64,000 nucleotides of DNA from contig NZ_CP107931.1 in the NCBI RefSeq assembly GCF_036023875.1, positions 5,270,001-5,334,000 of the forward strand, in the 5' to 3' direction. The translations under genes were made by a program, and so were the position numbers. Numbering within the stretch: the stretch's first letter is position 1; each line of letters begins with the position of its first letter. Source of the DNA: Mycobacterium sp. NBC_00419. Lineage in GTDB: Bacteria; Actinomycetota; Actinomycetes; Mycobacteriales; Mycobacteriaceae. The notes beneath the pieces were generated by a model, which saw only the letters and a list, made by a program, of their open reading frames with translations, did not search any database and was not told the DNA's origin. Positions 1-9,646 of this stretch are shown in pieces.

Positions 1-2
1 TC

Positions 3-1190
3 GACGACTTCTTCCGGCCGATCCGCAACTACCTGTACTGGGAACCGCACTGCTTCGACATCCCGATGTGCTGGTCGATCCGGTCGGTGTTCGACACCCT
101 CGACGGCATCGACACGATGACCGACGACTTCCAGAGCCTGGTGCCCAACCTCCACCAACTCGACATCCTGACCGCTCAGATGCGCACCCTGATGCCGCCG
201 ATGATCGAGACGATGAAGTCCATGCGGACCATGCAGCTCACGATGCAGAGCACGCAGGCCGGCATGTACGACCAGCTCGCGGCCCAGCAGGACAACCAGA
301 GCGCGATGGGTAAGGCCTTCGACGAGGCCAAGAACGACGACTCGTTCTATCTCCCGCCGGAAGCCTTCGACAATCCCGACTTCCAGCGCGGCATGAAGAT
401 GTTCCTGTCGCCGGACGGAAAAGCGGTGCGGTTCATCATCTCTCACGAGGGTGATCCGATGTCTCCGGAAGGCCTCAGCCACGTCGACCCGATCAAGAAC
501 GCGGCATTCGAAGCCATCAAGGGCACCCCGCTGGAAGGGTCCAAGATCTACCTCGCCGGAACCGCGGCCAGCTACAAGGACATGCAGGACAGCGCCAACT
601 ACGACCTGCTGATCGCCGGAATCGCCGCGCTCTGCCTGATCTTCATCATCATGCTGATCATCACCCGGGCCGTGGTCGCCGCCGCGGCGATCGTCGGCAC
701 CGTGCTGCTCTCCCTGGGGACCTCGTTCGGCCTGTCGGTGCTGGTGTGGCAGGACCTCATCGGTCGCCCGCTGCACTGGATGGTGCTGGTGATGTCGGTC
801 ATCATCCTGCTCGCCGTCGGATCGGACTACAACCTGCTGCTGGTGGCCCGACTCAAGGAGGAAGTCGGTGCCGGCATCAACACCGGCATCATCCGGGCCA
901 TGGGCGGTAGCGGTTCGGTGGTGACCTCAGCGGGTCTGGTGTTCGCGGTGACGATGGCGTCGATGGCCTTCAGTGAGCTGACCATCCTCGCCCAGGTCGG
1001 CACCACCATCGGCATGGGTCTGCTGGTGGACACCCTGGTGATCCGCTCGTTCATGACGCCGTCGATCGCCGCGCTACTGGGCCGCTGGTTCTGGTGGCCG
1101 CAGCGGGTTCGCCCGCGTCCGGCGCCCTCGCCGTGGCCGCAGCCGAAAACCGATTCGGCGCAACCTGTTTCGGCCGACTCTTCGCCCTAG
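3..1190 (+). CDS. MmpL family transporter, C-terminal part (truncated by window edge)
   Basis: This is the last 395 residues of an RND-superfamily MmpL transporter; the reading frame is open to the left edge, so the start lies outside. MmpL proteins move lipids, glycolipids or siderophores across the mycobacterial inner membrane using the proton gradient. The first ~190 visible residues are the second soluble periplasmic domain. The rest is the second transmembrane bundle, with hydrophobic runs from about base 600 onward. The GSDYN motif followed by [10 protein letters not shown] near base 820 is the conserved Asp-Tyr pair that forms the proton relay in this family. The protein ends in a short proline-rich tail. 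The lipid substrate cannot be told from this part, and the neighbours in view do not help. Confidence 0.93.
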   Translation, partial: DDFFRPIRNYLYWEPHCFDIPMCWSIRSVFDTLDGIDTMTDDFQSLVPNLHQLDILTAQMRTLMPPMIETMKSMRTMQLTMQSTQAGMYDQLAAQQDNQSAMGKAFDEAKNDDSFYLPPEAFDNPDFQRGMKMFLSPDGKAVRFIISHEGDPMSPEGLSHVDPIKNAAFEAIKGTPLEGSKIYLAGTAASYKDMQDSANYDLLIAGIAALCLIFIIMLIITRAVVAAAAIVGTVLLSLGTSFGLSVLVWQDLIGRPLHWMVLVMSVIILLAVGSDYNLLLVARLKEEVGAGINTGIIRAMGGSGSVVTSAGLVFAVTMASMAFSELTILAQVGTTIGMGLLVDTLVIRSFMTPSIAALLGRWFWWPQRVRPRPAPSPWPQPKTDSAQPVSADSSP

Positions 1191-1219
1191 CGACTCCTCG
1201 TCCTATCGGCCGCGCGTAA

Positions 1220-1510
1220 CTACTTCATGGCGTTGCGGGCGCCGTCGAGGCAGCCGCGCTCGAACTGTCCGCTCTGCTGGGCGCTGCGGTCATGGCAGTA
1301 GGCGGTGATCGACTCGTCGTGGGCCTGGTAGCCGCCCTCGTGCACCCAACGCTGGGCGTCGGTGTACCCGGCCCAGTATGACGAGTCCTTGCGCTCGGAG
1401 ACGGCCATGAACACCGCTGCCAGAACGGCGAACACGACGATCGCCAGCAGTGTGACGAACCACTGTCTGGCCAGCCACGGCCGTAACCATTGCGGTATCC
1501 AGCGATGCAC
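1220..1510 (-). CDS. small single-pass membrane protein, unknown function
   Basis: A predicted 96-residue protein starting at a GTG (reads VHRWIPQWL) at 1510. The frame stays open further upstream, but that would run into the divergent gene that starts at 1552. Residues about 17-37 form one transmembrane helix. The remaining ~55 residues are hydrophilic, with a WAGY motif and two cysteines near the end, so they may lie outside the membrane and be disulfide-bonded. It sits 41 bases from the divergent DUF389 gene. I do not recognise a family. Start choice is uncertain. Confidence 0.6.
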   Translation of the reverse strand: MHRWIPQWLRPWLARQWFVTLLAIVVFAVLAAVFMAVSERKDSSYWAGYTDAQRWVHEGGYQAHDESITAYCHDRSAQQSGQFERGCLDGARNAMK

Positions 1511-1551
1511 GGCTCCGATTCTCGCACCCGTGGCGAAGTAGTCTCGCGGTT

Positions 1552-2484
1552 GTGCTGCATCTGCGGGTGATTGCTCCGGTCGATCTGCGCGACGAGGTGG
1601 TCGGCGTGCTGCGGCGCCACCCCGGGGTGACGCATCTGGTCGTGCACCGCGACGCGGCACTGGAGCCCGCCGGTGACGAGATCAGCGCCGACATCGCCAG
1701 GGAAAGCGCCAACGACGTCGTCGACGACCTCAAGGCCCTCGGCTTGCACAGCCGCGGCGCGATCACCCTCGACGTCGTCGACACCGTCGTCTCAACCGCG
1801 GCCTACCGGGCCGAGAAAGAGGCCGACGGCGACCCGGGCGACGCCATCGTGTGGGAGGAACTCGCCGCCCGCACCCGCGAGGAGTCCACGCTCAACATCA
1901 CATTCCTGTTGTTCCTGTGCCTGGCATGCATGATCGCCGCCGTCGGTGTCGTCACCGACTCCCCGGTGACCGTCGTCGGCGCGATGGTCGTCGGCCCCGA
2001 GTTCGGGCCGCTGGCCGCGCTGGCGGTCGCGCTGGTGCGCCGCAGGCTCGACCTGGCCCGCCGGGCCTCGATCGCCCTTCTGGTGGGCTTCCCGGTCGCC
2101 ATGGCGGCCACCGCGGCGTTCGTGCTCGGTGGTGAGGCGCTGGGCTGGATCCAGTTGCAGAGCACCCGTCAGCTCGATGAGGTGGACTTCATCTTCCAGA
2201 TCGGCCCGCTGTCGTTCGTGGTGGCACTGCTGGCCGGTGCGGCGGGCATGCTGTCGCTGGTGTCCGCCAAATCCGCCGCACTGGTGGGAGTGTTCATCTC
2301 GGTGACCACGGTGCCCGCCGCCGGCTTCGCCGTCGTCGCGGCGTCGGTGGGGGACTGGGACATCGCCGTCGAGTCGGCCGCTCAGCTGCTGCTCAACCTG
2401 GTCGGGATCACGGTGGCCGGCGTGCTGGTGCTCGCGGTTCGGCGCCGCCACGCCAGCCGGCACCGGCAGGTTAGGGCACACTGA
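1552..2484 (+). CDS. DUF389 family membrane protein
   Basis: A 310-residue protein of the DUF389 (TIGR00341-like) family. Residues 1-100 form a soluble domain. From about residue 118 there are roughly six hydrophobic segments, the first pair containing the conserved TDSPVTVVGAMVVGPEFGPL stretch that is typical of this family's hairpin. The biochemical role is not established; transport has been suggested for the family because of its multi-pass membrane core. The start is the GTG at 1552. It is divergent from a small membrane protein gene, and the two may share the 41-base gap as a promoter region. Confidence 0.85.
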   Translation: MLHLRVIAPVDLRDEVVGVLRRHPGVTHLVVHRDAALEPAGDEISADIARESANDVVDDLKALGLHSRGAITLDVVDTVVSTAAYRAEKEADGDPGDAIVWEELAARTREESTLNITFLLFLCLACMIAAVGVVTDSPVTVVGAMVVGPEFGPLAALAVALVRRRLDLARRASIALLVGFPVAMAATAAFVLGGEALGWIQLQSTRQLDEVDFIFQIGPLSFVVALLAGAAGMLSLVSAKSAALVGVFISVTTVPAAGFAVVAASVGDWDIAVESAAQLLLNLVGITVAGVLVLAVRRRHASRHRQVRAH

Positions 2485-2545
2485 GCAGCGGCCCGCCGCG
2501 CGTGCATCCTGCGCGGCCCTACCTCTTGTGATGGGATTGGGGCCT

Positions 2546-5500
2546 ATGGGTATCAAAGTGGCGCTGGAGCACCGGACCAGCTACACCTTCGATCGGTTGG
2601 TCGAGGTGCATCCGCACGTGGTCAGGCTTCGACCGGCACCGCACAGCCGCACGCCCATCGAGGCGTACTCGCTGGAGGTCGAACCCGCCGACCACTTCAT
2701 CAACTGGCAGCAGGACGCATTCGGCAACTTCCTGGGCCGGCTGGTGTTTCCCAGTCGCACCCGGCAGCTGACCATCAAGGTCGGTCTGATCGCCGACCTC
2801 AAGGTCATCAACCCGTTCGACTTCTTCATCGAGGACTACGCCGAGACCTATCCGTTCGCCTATCCCAAGGCCCTCAAGGACGACCTCGAGCCCTACCTGC
2901 GTCCGGTCGACGAGGGTGACGAAGGTTCCGGGCCCGGCGACCTCGTCGGGTCCTGGGTGCGGGACTTCTCCGTACCGCCGGGCACCCGCACCATCGACTT
3001 CCTCGTCGCGCTGAACCGGGCGGTCAACGCCGACGTCGGCTACAGCGTGCGCATGGAGGCGGGGGTGCAGACCCCCGACCACACGTTGCGCAGCGCCATC
3101 GGATCCTGCCGCGACTCGGCCTGGCTGCTGGTGTCGATCCTGCGCCAACTCGGCCTGGCCGCCCGATTCGTGTCGGGCTATCTGGTGCAGCTGTCCTCCG
3201 ACGTCGAAGCTCTCGACGGGCCGTCGGGCCCGGAGGCCGACTTCACCGACCTGCATGCCTGGACCGAGGTCTACATTCCCGGCGCCGGCTGGATCGGACT
3301 GGACCCCACCTCGGGATTGTTCGCCGGCGAGGGGCACATCCCGCTGGCCGCCACCCCGCACCCGTCCTCGGCGGCGCCCATCACCGGCGCCACCGGCGTG
3401 GCCGAGACCACGCTGGACTTCTCCAACACCGTCACCCGCGTGCACGAGGACCCGCGCGTCACGCTGCCCTACACCGATGCCGCCTGGGCGGCCATCAACG
3501 AGCTGGGGCTGCGCATCGACCGGCGCCTCACCGACGCCGACGTGCGGCTGACCATGGGCGGCGAGCCGACGTTCGTCTCGGTGGACAACCAGGTCGACGA
3601 CGAGTGGAACACCGCCGCCGACGGCCCGCACAAGCGCGAGCGCGCCTCCGCGCTGGCGGCGCGGCTCAAGGCGGTGTGGGCGCCCTACGGTCTGGTGCAG
3701 CGCAACCAGGGCAAGTGGTATCCGGGAGAACCGTTGCCGCGCTGGCAGATCGGACTGCATTGGCGCCGTGACGGCCAACCGCTGTGGAGTGACGCCTCGC
3801 TGCTGGCCGACCCGTGGGGCCCCGAGCGTTACGACACCGAACCGCTGGCCGCCCAGCAGGTGCTCTCGGTGGTCGCCGCGAGCCTGGGCCTGCCCGCCAC
3901 CCAGGTGCGCCCGGCCTACGAGGACCCGCTGAGCCGACTGGCCAGCGCGGTGCGGCTGCCTGCGGGCGAGGCGGTCGAGGCTAGCGACGACCTGGCGGCC
4001 GATGCACCCGAGGCCCGGGCCGGACTGCTGGCCCGGCTCGAGGAGCCCGTCGCCGAGCCGGCCGCTTACGTGCTTCCGGTGCATCGCAGCGACGACGACT
4101 CCTCGTGGGCCAGTGCCGACTGGCGCCTGCGCCGGGGCCGCGTCGTGCTGTTGGACGGGGACTCGCCCGCCGGGCTGCGACTGCCGCTGAACTCGATCAG
4201 CTGGCGCCCGCCGCGCAGCACCTTCCCTGACGATCCGATCGCCACCGCCGCGGCCGACCTGCTCGTCGGCCCGGACGGCGCGGACGCCGTCCTGGAGGAC
4301 CCGGAGACCGCGCCGACCACCGCGATGGTCGCCGAGGTGCGCGACGGGGTGCTCTACATCTTCATGCCGCCGACCGACAAGCTCGACCACTTCGTCGACC
4401 TGATCGCACGGGTTGAGGCCGCCGCGGCCAAAGTCGGCTGCCCGCTGGTGGTCGAGGGCTACGGCCCGCCGTCGGATGCCCGCCTGGAGTCGATGTCGAT
4501 CACCCCCGACCCGGGTGTCATCGAGGTCAACGTGGCGCCCAGCGCCGGTTTCGCCGAGCAGCGCCAGCAACTGGAGACGCTCTACGAGGAAGCCCGCAAG
4601 GCCCGGCTGTCCACCGAGTCGTTCGATTTCGACGGCACCCACGGCGGCACCGGCGGCGGCAACCACATCACGCTCGGCGGCATCACCCCGGCGGACTCTC
4701 CGCTGCTGCGCCGCCCCGACCTGCTGGTGTCGCTGCTGACCTATTGGCAGCGCCATCCGGCCCTGTCCTATCTGTTCGCGGGCCGCTTCATCGGGACCAC
4801 CTCGCAGGCGCCCCGCGTCGACGAGGGCCGCTCCGAGGCGCTCTACGAACTGGAGATCGCGTTCGCCGAGATCGCCCGGCTGACCGCCTCAGGTGCGCCC
4901 GCTGCGTGGATCACCGACCGGGCCCTGCGCCACCTGCTCACCGACATCACCGGCAACACCCACCGCGCCGAGTTCTGCATCGACAAGCTCTACAGCCCGG
5001 ACAGCCCGCGCGGACGCCTGGGCATCCTGGAGCTGCGCGGCTTCGAGATGCCGCCGCACTTCCAGATGGCCATGGTGCAGTCGCTGCTGGTGCGCTCGCT
5101 CGTGGCATGGTTCTGGAACCAGCCGCTGCAGGCGCCACTGATCCGCCACGACCTCAACCTGCATGGTCGATACCTGTTGCCGCACTTCATTATTCACGAC
5201 ATCGCCGATGTCTGCGCCGAACTGCGGAGCCACGGCATCGACTTCGACACCAGCTGGCTGGACCCGTTCACCGAGTTCCGCTTCCCCCGCATCGGCACCG
5301 CCGTCTTCGACCACGTCGAGATCGAACTTCGGGGTGCCATCGAGCCGTGGAACACCCTCGGCGAGGAATCCGCAGGCGGCGGTACCGCCCGCTACGTCGA
5401 CTCCTCCGTCGAGCGCATCCAGGTGCGCACCGTCGGCGCCGACCGGCAGCGCCACGTCCTCACCTGCAACGGCTATCCCATCCCGATGCTGGCCACCGAC

Positions 5501-5860
5501 AATCCCGACGTCCAGGTCGGCGGGGTGCGCTACCGGGCCTGGCAGCCGCCGAGCGCCCTGCACCCGACGATCACCGTGGACGGACCGCTGCGCTTCGAAT
5601 TGGTCGACGTCGCCAGCGGGACATCGCGCGGCGGATGCACGTATCACGTGTCCCATCCCGGCGGACGCGCCTACGACAGCCCACCGGTCAACGCCGTGGA
5701 AGCCGAATCCCGGCGCGGGCGGCGCTTCGAGGCCACCGGCTTCACGCCCGGCAAGGTCGACGTGGCCGACCTCCGGGAGAAGCAGGCTCGCCAGTCCACC
5801 GATGTCGGCGCGCCGGGAATCCTCGACATGCGCCGGGTGCGTACCGTGCTGCAGAACTGA
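2546..5860 (+). CDS. transglutaminase-like protease domain fused to DUF2126
   Basis: A 1104-residue two-part protein. Residues 1-110 are the bacterial transglutaminase N-terminal region. The transglutaminase core follows, with a plausible catalytic triad Cys188 (in GSCRDSAWLL), His237 (DLHAWTEV) and Asp253 (GLDPTSGL). From about residue 320 to the end is DUF2126, marked by MGGEPTF at 337 and a glycine-rich GGTGGGNHITLGG motif near 700. In-frame starts also exist at 2528 (GTG) and 2531, but the ATG at 2546 (MGIKVALEH) gives the N-terminus usual for the family. The stop TGA overlaps the next gene's ATG, so translation is coupled with the ATP-grasp/alpha-E partner. Comparative genomics has proposed peptide synthesis or amide modification for such clusters. 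No substrate is known to me. Confidence 0.9.
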   Translation: MGIKVALEHRTSYTFDRLVEVHPHVVRLRPAPHSRTPIEAYSLEVEPADHFINWQQDAFGNFLGRLVFPSRTRQLTIKVGLIADLKVINPFDFFIEDYAETYPFAYPKALKDDLEPYLRPVDEGDEGSGPGDLVGSWVRDFSVPPGTRTIDFLVALNRAVNADVGYSVRMEAGVQTPDHTLRSAIGSCRDSAWLLVSILRQLGLAARFVSGYLVQLSSDVEALDGPSGPEADFTDLHAWTEVYIPGAGWIGLDPTSGLFAGEGHIPLAATPHPSSAAPITGATGVAETTLDFSNTVTRVHEDPRVTLPYTDAAWAAINELGLRIDRRLTDADVRLTMGGEPTFVSVDNQVDDEWNTAADGPHKRERASALAARLKAVWAPYGLVQRNQGKWYPGEPLPRWQIGLHWRRDGQPLWSDASLLADPWGPERYDTEPLAAQQVLSVVAASLGLPATQVRPAYEDPLSRLASAVRLPAGEAVEASDDLAADAPEARAGLLARLEEPVAEPAAYVLPVHRSDDDSSWASADWRLRRGRVVLLDGDSPAGLRLPLNSISWRPPRSTFPDDPIATAAADLLVGPDGADAVLEDPETAPTTAMVAEVRDGVLYIFMPPTDKLDHFVDLIARVEAAAAKVGCPLVVEGYGPPSDARLESMSITPDPGVIEVNVAPSAGFAEQRQQLETLYEEARKARLSTESFDFDGTHGGTGGGNHITLGGITPADSPLLRRPDLLVSLLTYWQRHPALSYLFAGRFIGTTSQAPRVDEGRSEALYELEIAFAEIARLTASGAPAAWITDRALRHLLTDITGNTHRAEFCIDKLYSPDSPRGRLGILELRGFEMPPHFQMAMVQSLLVRSLVAWFWNQPLQAPLIRHDLNLHGRYLLPHFIIHDIADVCAELRSHGIDFDTSWLDPFTEFRFPRIGTAVFDHVEIELRGAIEPWNTLGEESAGGGTARYVDSSVERIQVRTVGADRQRHVLTCNGYPIPMLATDNPDVQVGGVRYRAWQPPSALHPTITVDGPLRFELVDVASGTSRGGCTYHVSHPGGRAYDSPPVNAVEAESRRGRRFEATGFTPGKVDVADLREKQARQSTDVGAPGILDMRRVRTVLQN

Positions 5861-8631
5861 TGGGGTCGCCGACCCGGGCGCTGTCCGGGTCGGAGCCAAC
5901 CGTAGGTTTGCAGGAGTCACAGAGGTGGTTGAAACAGGAGGTGGGGCCGTTGTCGCTGTCGGCTGCCGGCTCTGACCTCAGCCGGCCCAGCCACGACCCG
6001 GACCGCCTGCTCGCGGGCTATCGAGCCGCCCGTGCGCAGGAGCCGCTGTTCGACCTGCGCGGTGGCGGCCCGGGGGCTTTCGGGCATTTCGGCAGCACCG
6101 GCTACGACGAGTTCGTCGACGCCACCGGCACCGTCCGGCCGTCGTGGCAGGAACTCGGCGATCTGATCGGTGAACGCGGCCGGGCCGGGCTGGACCGGCT
6201 GCGCGGCGTGGTGCGTGGTCTGGTCGACAACGACGGCATCACCTACATCGAGATCGACCGGCACGGTGAGGCCGTCACCAACAACCAGGGCATCTCCCTG
6301 CCGGGGCCCTGGCATCTCGACGGCATCCCACTGCTGCTGTCGGCCGCCGACTGGGACATTCTGGAAGCCGGGGTGGTGCAACGCTCCAGGCTGCTCGACG
6401 CCGTGCTGTCCGATCTCTACGGCCCGCGCCGGGCACTCACCAGCGGCATCCTGCCGCCGCAGCTGCTGTTCGCCCATCCCGGCTACATCCGGGCCGCCCG
6501 CGGTATCGAGAACCCGGGTCGCCATCAGCTGTTCATGCATGGCTGCGACCTGAGCCGGGCCGCAGACGGCCGGTTCCTGATCAATGCGGACTGGACCCAG
6601 GCGCCCTCGGGGGCGGGCTATGCGGTCGCCGACCGCCGGGTGGTTGCCCATGCCATCCCCGATGTCTACGAGCGGATCGGCCCGCGACCGGTGTCGCCGT
6701 TCGCCCAGGCGCTGCGGCTGGCCCTCATCGATGCCGCACCGGATGCCGCCGAGGATCCCGTGGTGGTGGTGCTCTCGCCCGGTATCCACTCCGAGACGGC
6801 GTTCGACCAGGCCTATCTGGCGTCGGTGCTGGGTTTCCCCCTGGTCGAAAGTGCGGACCTGGTGGTCCGCGACGGCAAGCTGTGGATGCGCTCGCTGGGC
6901 ACCCTCAAGCGGGTGGACGTGGTGCTGCGCCGGGTCGACGCCGAGTACGCCGATCCGCTGGACCTGCGCCCGGATTCCCGCCTCGGTGTGGTGGGCCTGG
7001 TCGAGGTGCAGCGCCGTGGGGCGGTCACCGTTGTCAACACCCTCGGTGCGGGGATCTTGGAAAGCCCAGGGCTGCAACGGTTCCTGCCGCAACTCGCGGA
7101 GCGGCTGCTGGGGGAGAAGCCGCTGCTGGACACCCCGCAGTTGTACTGGGGCGGATTCGACAGGGAACGTCAGCACCTGCTGTCGCGATTGTCGTCGTTG
7201 TTGATCAAGTCGACGGTCGGACCCGAGACGCTCGTCGGTCCGGCCCTGTCGGCCGCCGAGCGCGAGCAGGTCGCGGCCCGCATCGAGGCGCAGCCCTGGC
7301 AGTGGGTGGGCCAGGAACTGCCGCAGTTCTCCTCGGCGCCCACCGACCACTACCCGGGAGCGCTGTCGGCCGTCAGCGTCGGGATGCGCCTGTTCACCGT
7401 GTCCCAGCGCGGCGGATACGCCCCGATGGTGGGCGGTCTCGGCTACGTTCTCGCCCCCGGTAACGCGGCCTACAAGCTCAACAGTGTTGCCGCCAAAGAT
7501 CTTTGGGTGCGTCCGCCGACGCGGGCCAAGGCCGAGACGATCACCGTCCCGTCGGTGGAGTTGCCCAGCGGCACCCGCTTCATCAGTTCGCCGCGTGTGC
7601 TGTCGGACCTGTTCTGGATGGGTCGGTACGCCGAGCGCACCGAGCACCTAGCGCGGCTGCTGATCGTCACCCGCGAGCGCTATCACGAGTACCGCTACCG
7701 CCAGGACATGGAAGGCAGCGAGTGCGTGCCGGTGCTTCTGGGTGCGCTCGAACAAGTCACCGGAACCGATTCGGCGACAACGACTTCCTACGCCGAGACG
7801 GTGGCAGGCGCCCAGCGCACGCTGTGGTCGCTGACCGCCGACCGGCAGCGGCCGGGCTCGTTGGCGCAGTCCATCGAAGGTCTGGGCCTGGCGGCGCGTT
7901 CGGTACGTGACCAGATGTCCAACGACACCTGGATGGTTCTCGGCGGCGTCGAGCGGGCGCTGGCTCAGCAGGCGGGCTCACCGCCCTCACCGCAACGTGG
8001 GTCACGGGTCGCCGACGACACCCAGTTGGCCGCCGCGCAGCAGCAGACACTGGCCGGCATGCTCGCGCTGTCCGGTGTCGCCGCCGAGTCGATGGTCCAC
8101 GACGCCGGCTGGATGATGATGGATATCGGCAAGCGCATCGAACGCGGGCTGGGGCTGACTGCCCTGCTGCGGGTGACCCTGACCGTCGAGCGCAGCCCGG
8201 GCGCCGAGCAGACCATCACCGAATCCGCTCTCGTGGCGTGTGAGTCCTCGGTGCTCTACCGGCGCCGCAACCTGGGCAAGGTTAGTGTGGCTGCCGTGGC
8301 CGACCTCGTGCTGTTCGACGGGGAGAACCCGCGATCACTGGTCTTCCAGCTGGAACGACTGCGTACCGACCTGCGGGCGCTGCCCGGTGCCTCGGGATCG
8401 TCGCGGCCGGAGCGCATCGTCGACGAGATCAGCACCCGGCTCCGTCGACTCGATCCCGCCGAGCTGGAAGAGGTCGACGACGAGGGGCACCGGGCCGAAT
8501 TGGACGGCCTGCTCAAGGGTGTGGAGATCGGGCTGCGTGAGCTGTCCGACATCATCACCCGTACTCAGCTGTCGCTGCCGGGCGGCATGCAGCCGCTGTG
8601 GGGACCCGACCAGCGCCGGGTGGTGCCGTGA
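5860..8631 (+). CDS. circularly permuted ATP-grasp (DUF404/DUF407) fused to alpha-E domain (DUF403)
   Basis: A 923-residue fusion. Residues ~70-540 are a circularly permuted ATP-grasp ligase, recognisable from WHLDGIPLLLSAADW, SPGIHSETAFDQAYLA, FPLVESADLVVRDG and the VTVVNTLGAGILESPGLQ segment. ATP-grasp enzymes usually join a carboxylate to an amine with ATP. From about residue 575 (SDLFWMGRYAERTEHLARLL) to the end is the helical alpha-E domain, which normally accompanies such ligases and has no assigned chemistry. In many bacteria the two are separate genes; here they are one. The ATG at 5860 overlaps the preceding stop. The ~70-residue N-terminal lead is less conserved-looking, so a later start is possible. 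Confidence 0.9.
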   Translation: MGSPTRALSGSEPTVGLQESQRWLKQEVGPLSLSAAGSDLSRPSHDPDRLLAGYRAARAQEPLFDLRGGGPGAFGHFGSTGYDEFVDATGTVRPSWQELGDLIGERGRAGLDRLRGVVRGLVDNDGITYIEIDRHGEAVTNNQGISLPGPWHLDGIPLLLSAADWDILEAGVVQRSRLLDAVLSDLYGPRRALTSGILPPQLLFAHPGYIRAARGIENPGRHQLFMHGCDLSRAADGRFLINADWTQAPSGAGYAVADRRVVAHAIPDVYERIGPRPVSPFAQALRLALIDAAPDAAEDPVVVVLSPGIHSETAFDQAYLASVLGFPLVESADLVVRDGKLWMRSLGTLKRVDVVLRRVDAEYADPLDLRPDSRLGVVGLVEVQRRGAVTVVNTLGAGILESPGLQRFLPQLAERLLGEKPLLDTPQLYWGGFDRERQHLLSRLSSLLIKSTVGPETLVGPALSAAEREQVAARIEAQPWQWVGQELPQFSSAPTDHYPGALSAVSVGMRLFTVSQRGGYAPMVGGLGYVLAPGNAAYKLNSVAAKDLWVRPPTRAKAETITVPSVELPSGTRFISSPRVLSDLFWMGRYAERTEHLARLLIVTRERYHEYRYRQDMEGSECVPVLLGALEQVTGTDSATTTSYAETVAGAQRTLWSLTADRQRPGSLAQSIEGLGLAARSVRDQMSNDTWMVLGGVERALAQQAGSPPSPQRGSRVADDTQLAAAQQQTLAGMLALSGVAAESMVHDAGWMMMDIGKRIERGLGLTALLRVTLTVERSPGAEQTITESALVACESSVLYRRRNLGKVSVAAVADLVLFDGENPRSLVFQLERLRTDLRALPGASGSSRPERIVDEISTRLRRLDPAELEEVDDEGHRAELDGLLKGVEIGLRELSDIITRTQLSLPGGMQPLWGPDQRRVVP

Positions 8632-8634
8632 GCG

Positions 8635-8716
8635 GGGGACCGGCGGGCTGGAGCGAAGCGACTGGGGGATGGGGACCGGCGGGCTGGAGCGAAGCGACTG
8701 GGGGGTGGGGACCAGC
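8635..8716 (+). repeat. 36-bp tandem repeat, 2.3 copies, abutting a start codon
   Basis: Copies at 8635-8670 and 8671-8706 are identical at 35 of 36 positions. A third copy is cut after 10 bases (8707-8716), exactly where the ATG of the next gene begins. Each full copy contains the core gggctggagcgaagcgac (8645-8662 and 8681-8698), which recurs almost unchanged at 42301-42318 and 50532-50549. The array fills the whole gap between two genes that would otherwise nearly touch, and its G-rich end supplies the only ribosome-binding-like sequence for the downstream start. Confidence 0.9.
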
Positions 8717-9646
8717 ATGAGCTTCCCCGACGGTCCCACCCCGGCGCTCAACAGCCGGGTGTACCGCATCACCCACCGCACCGAGTACAGCTATTCCGAT
8801 GTGGTGACCAGTTCCTACGGCCGCGGGCACCTCACCCCCCGCGACACCGCGCGCCAGCGCTGCGTGACCAATGCCCTCGAGATCGATCCCGAGCCGGCCG
8901 ACCGGTCCACCAGCCGCGACGTCTACGGGAACATCAGCTCCTACTTCCACGTCACCGAGCGCCACCACGCGCTGACGGTGACCAGCAACTCCGTCGTCGA
9001 GGTCGACCCGCCGCCCGCCGAACTCTACGACGGCGGTTCGGCTCTGGCGCCGTGGGAATCGGCCCGCCCGGTCGGTCGCGACGGCGTGCTGGCGTGCGAG
9101 TTCACCCTTGATCTACGCCCGCCGGAGATCAGCGACGCGGTGCGTGACTACGCCGCGCCCAGTTTCGAGCCGGGCCGCCCGCTCGTCGAGGTGCTGCGCG
9201 ATCTCAACGCCCGAATTTTTTCCGATTTCACCTATAAATCCGGTTCCACGACGGTGTCCACGCAGGTAGGCCAGGTTTTGAAAGCCCGAGAAGGGGTATG
9301 TCAGGACTTCGCCCGGCTGGCGATCGCCTGCCTGCGCGCCAACGGTTTGGCGGCGAGTTATGTGTCGGGATACCTCGCGACCGACCCGCCGCCGGGGAAG
9401 GAACGGATGTTCGGGGTCGACGCCACGCACGCCTGGGCCGCGGTGTGGACGCCGCAGAACCACTGGGTCGGACTCGATCCGACCAACGACCAGCTGATCG
9501 ACGAGCGCTACATCATCGTCGGCTGGGGTAGGGACTATGCCGACGTGCCACCGCTGCGCGGCATCATCTACACCGATTCCGAACACAGCGTCATCGACGT
9601 CTCGGTCGACGTCGCCCCGTTCGAGGGGGGTGTGCTGCATGCGTGA
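8717..9646 (+). CDS. transglutaminase-like cysteine protease family protein
   Basis: A 309-residue stand-alone member of the bacterial transglutaminase-like family. The N-terminal ~100 residues (YRITHRTEYSYSDVV) are the usual beta-rich N-terminal domain. The core carries the expected triad: Cys195 (GVCQDFARL), His238 (ATHAWAAV) and Asp254 (GLDPTNDQ). It is a smaller relative of the DUF2126 fusion encoded upstream, so the cluster holds two transglutaminase cores. The ATG at 8717 follows the 36-bp repeat array directly. Its last eight bases overlap the start of the metallopeptidase gene, suggesting translational coupling. Such enzymes can act as amidases, peptidases or acyltransferases; which applies here is not visible. 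Confidence 0.92.
   Translation: MSFPDGPTPALNSRVYRITHRTEYSYSDVVTSSYGRGHLTPRDTARQRCVTNALEIDPEPADRSTSRDVYGNISSYFHVTERHHALTVTSNSVVEVDPPPAELYDGGSALAPWESARPVGRDGVLACEFTLDLRPPEISDAVRDYAAPSFEPGRPLVEVLRDLNARIFSDFTYKSGSTTVSTQVGQVLKAREGVCQDFARLAIACLRANGLAASYVSGYLATDPPPGKERMFGVDATHAWAAVWTPQNHWVGLDPTNDQLIDERYIIVGWGRDYADVPPLRGIIYTDSEHSVIDVSVDVAPFEGGVLHA

Noticed and set aside
2528..2545. Earlier GTG/ATG starts of the DUF2126 gene
   Set aside because: They add only six residues (MMGLGP) with no conserved character; the ATG at 2546 gives the normal family N-terminus.
2519..4756. 745-codon open frame on the minus strand opposite the DUF2126 gene
   Set aside because: It is rich in Gln, Gly, His and Arg with no recognisable motif, and lies antisense to a strongly conserved gene. 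High GC leaves the opposite strand open by chance.
8635..8716. CRISPR array
   Set aside because: The copies are directly adjacent with no spacers, only two full units are present, and there are no cas genes nearby.
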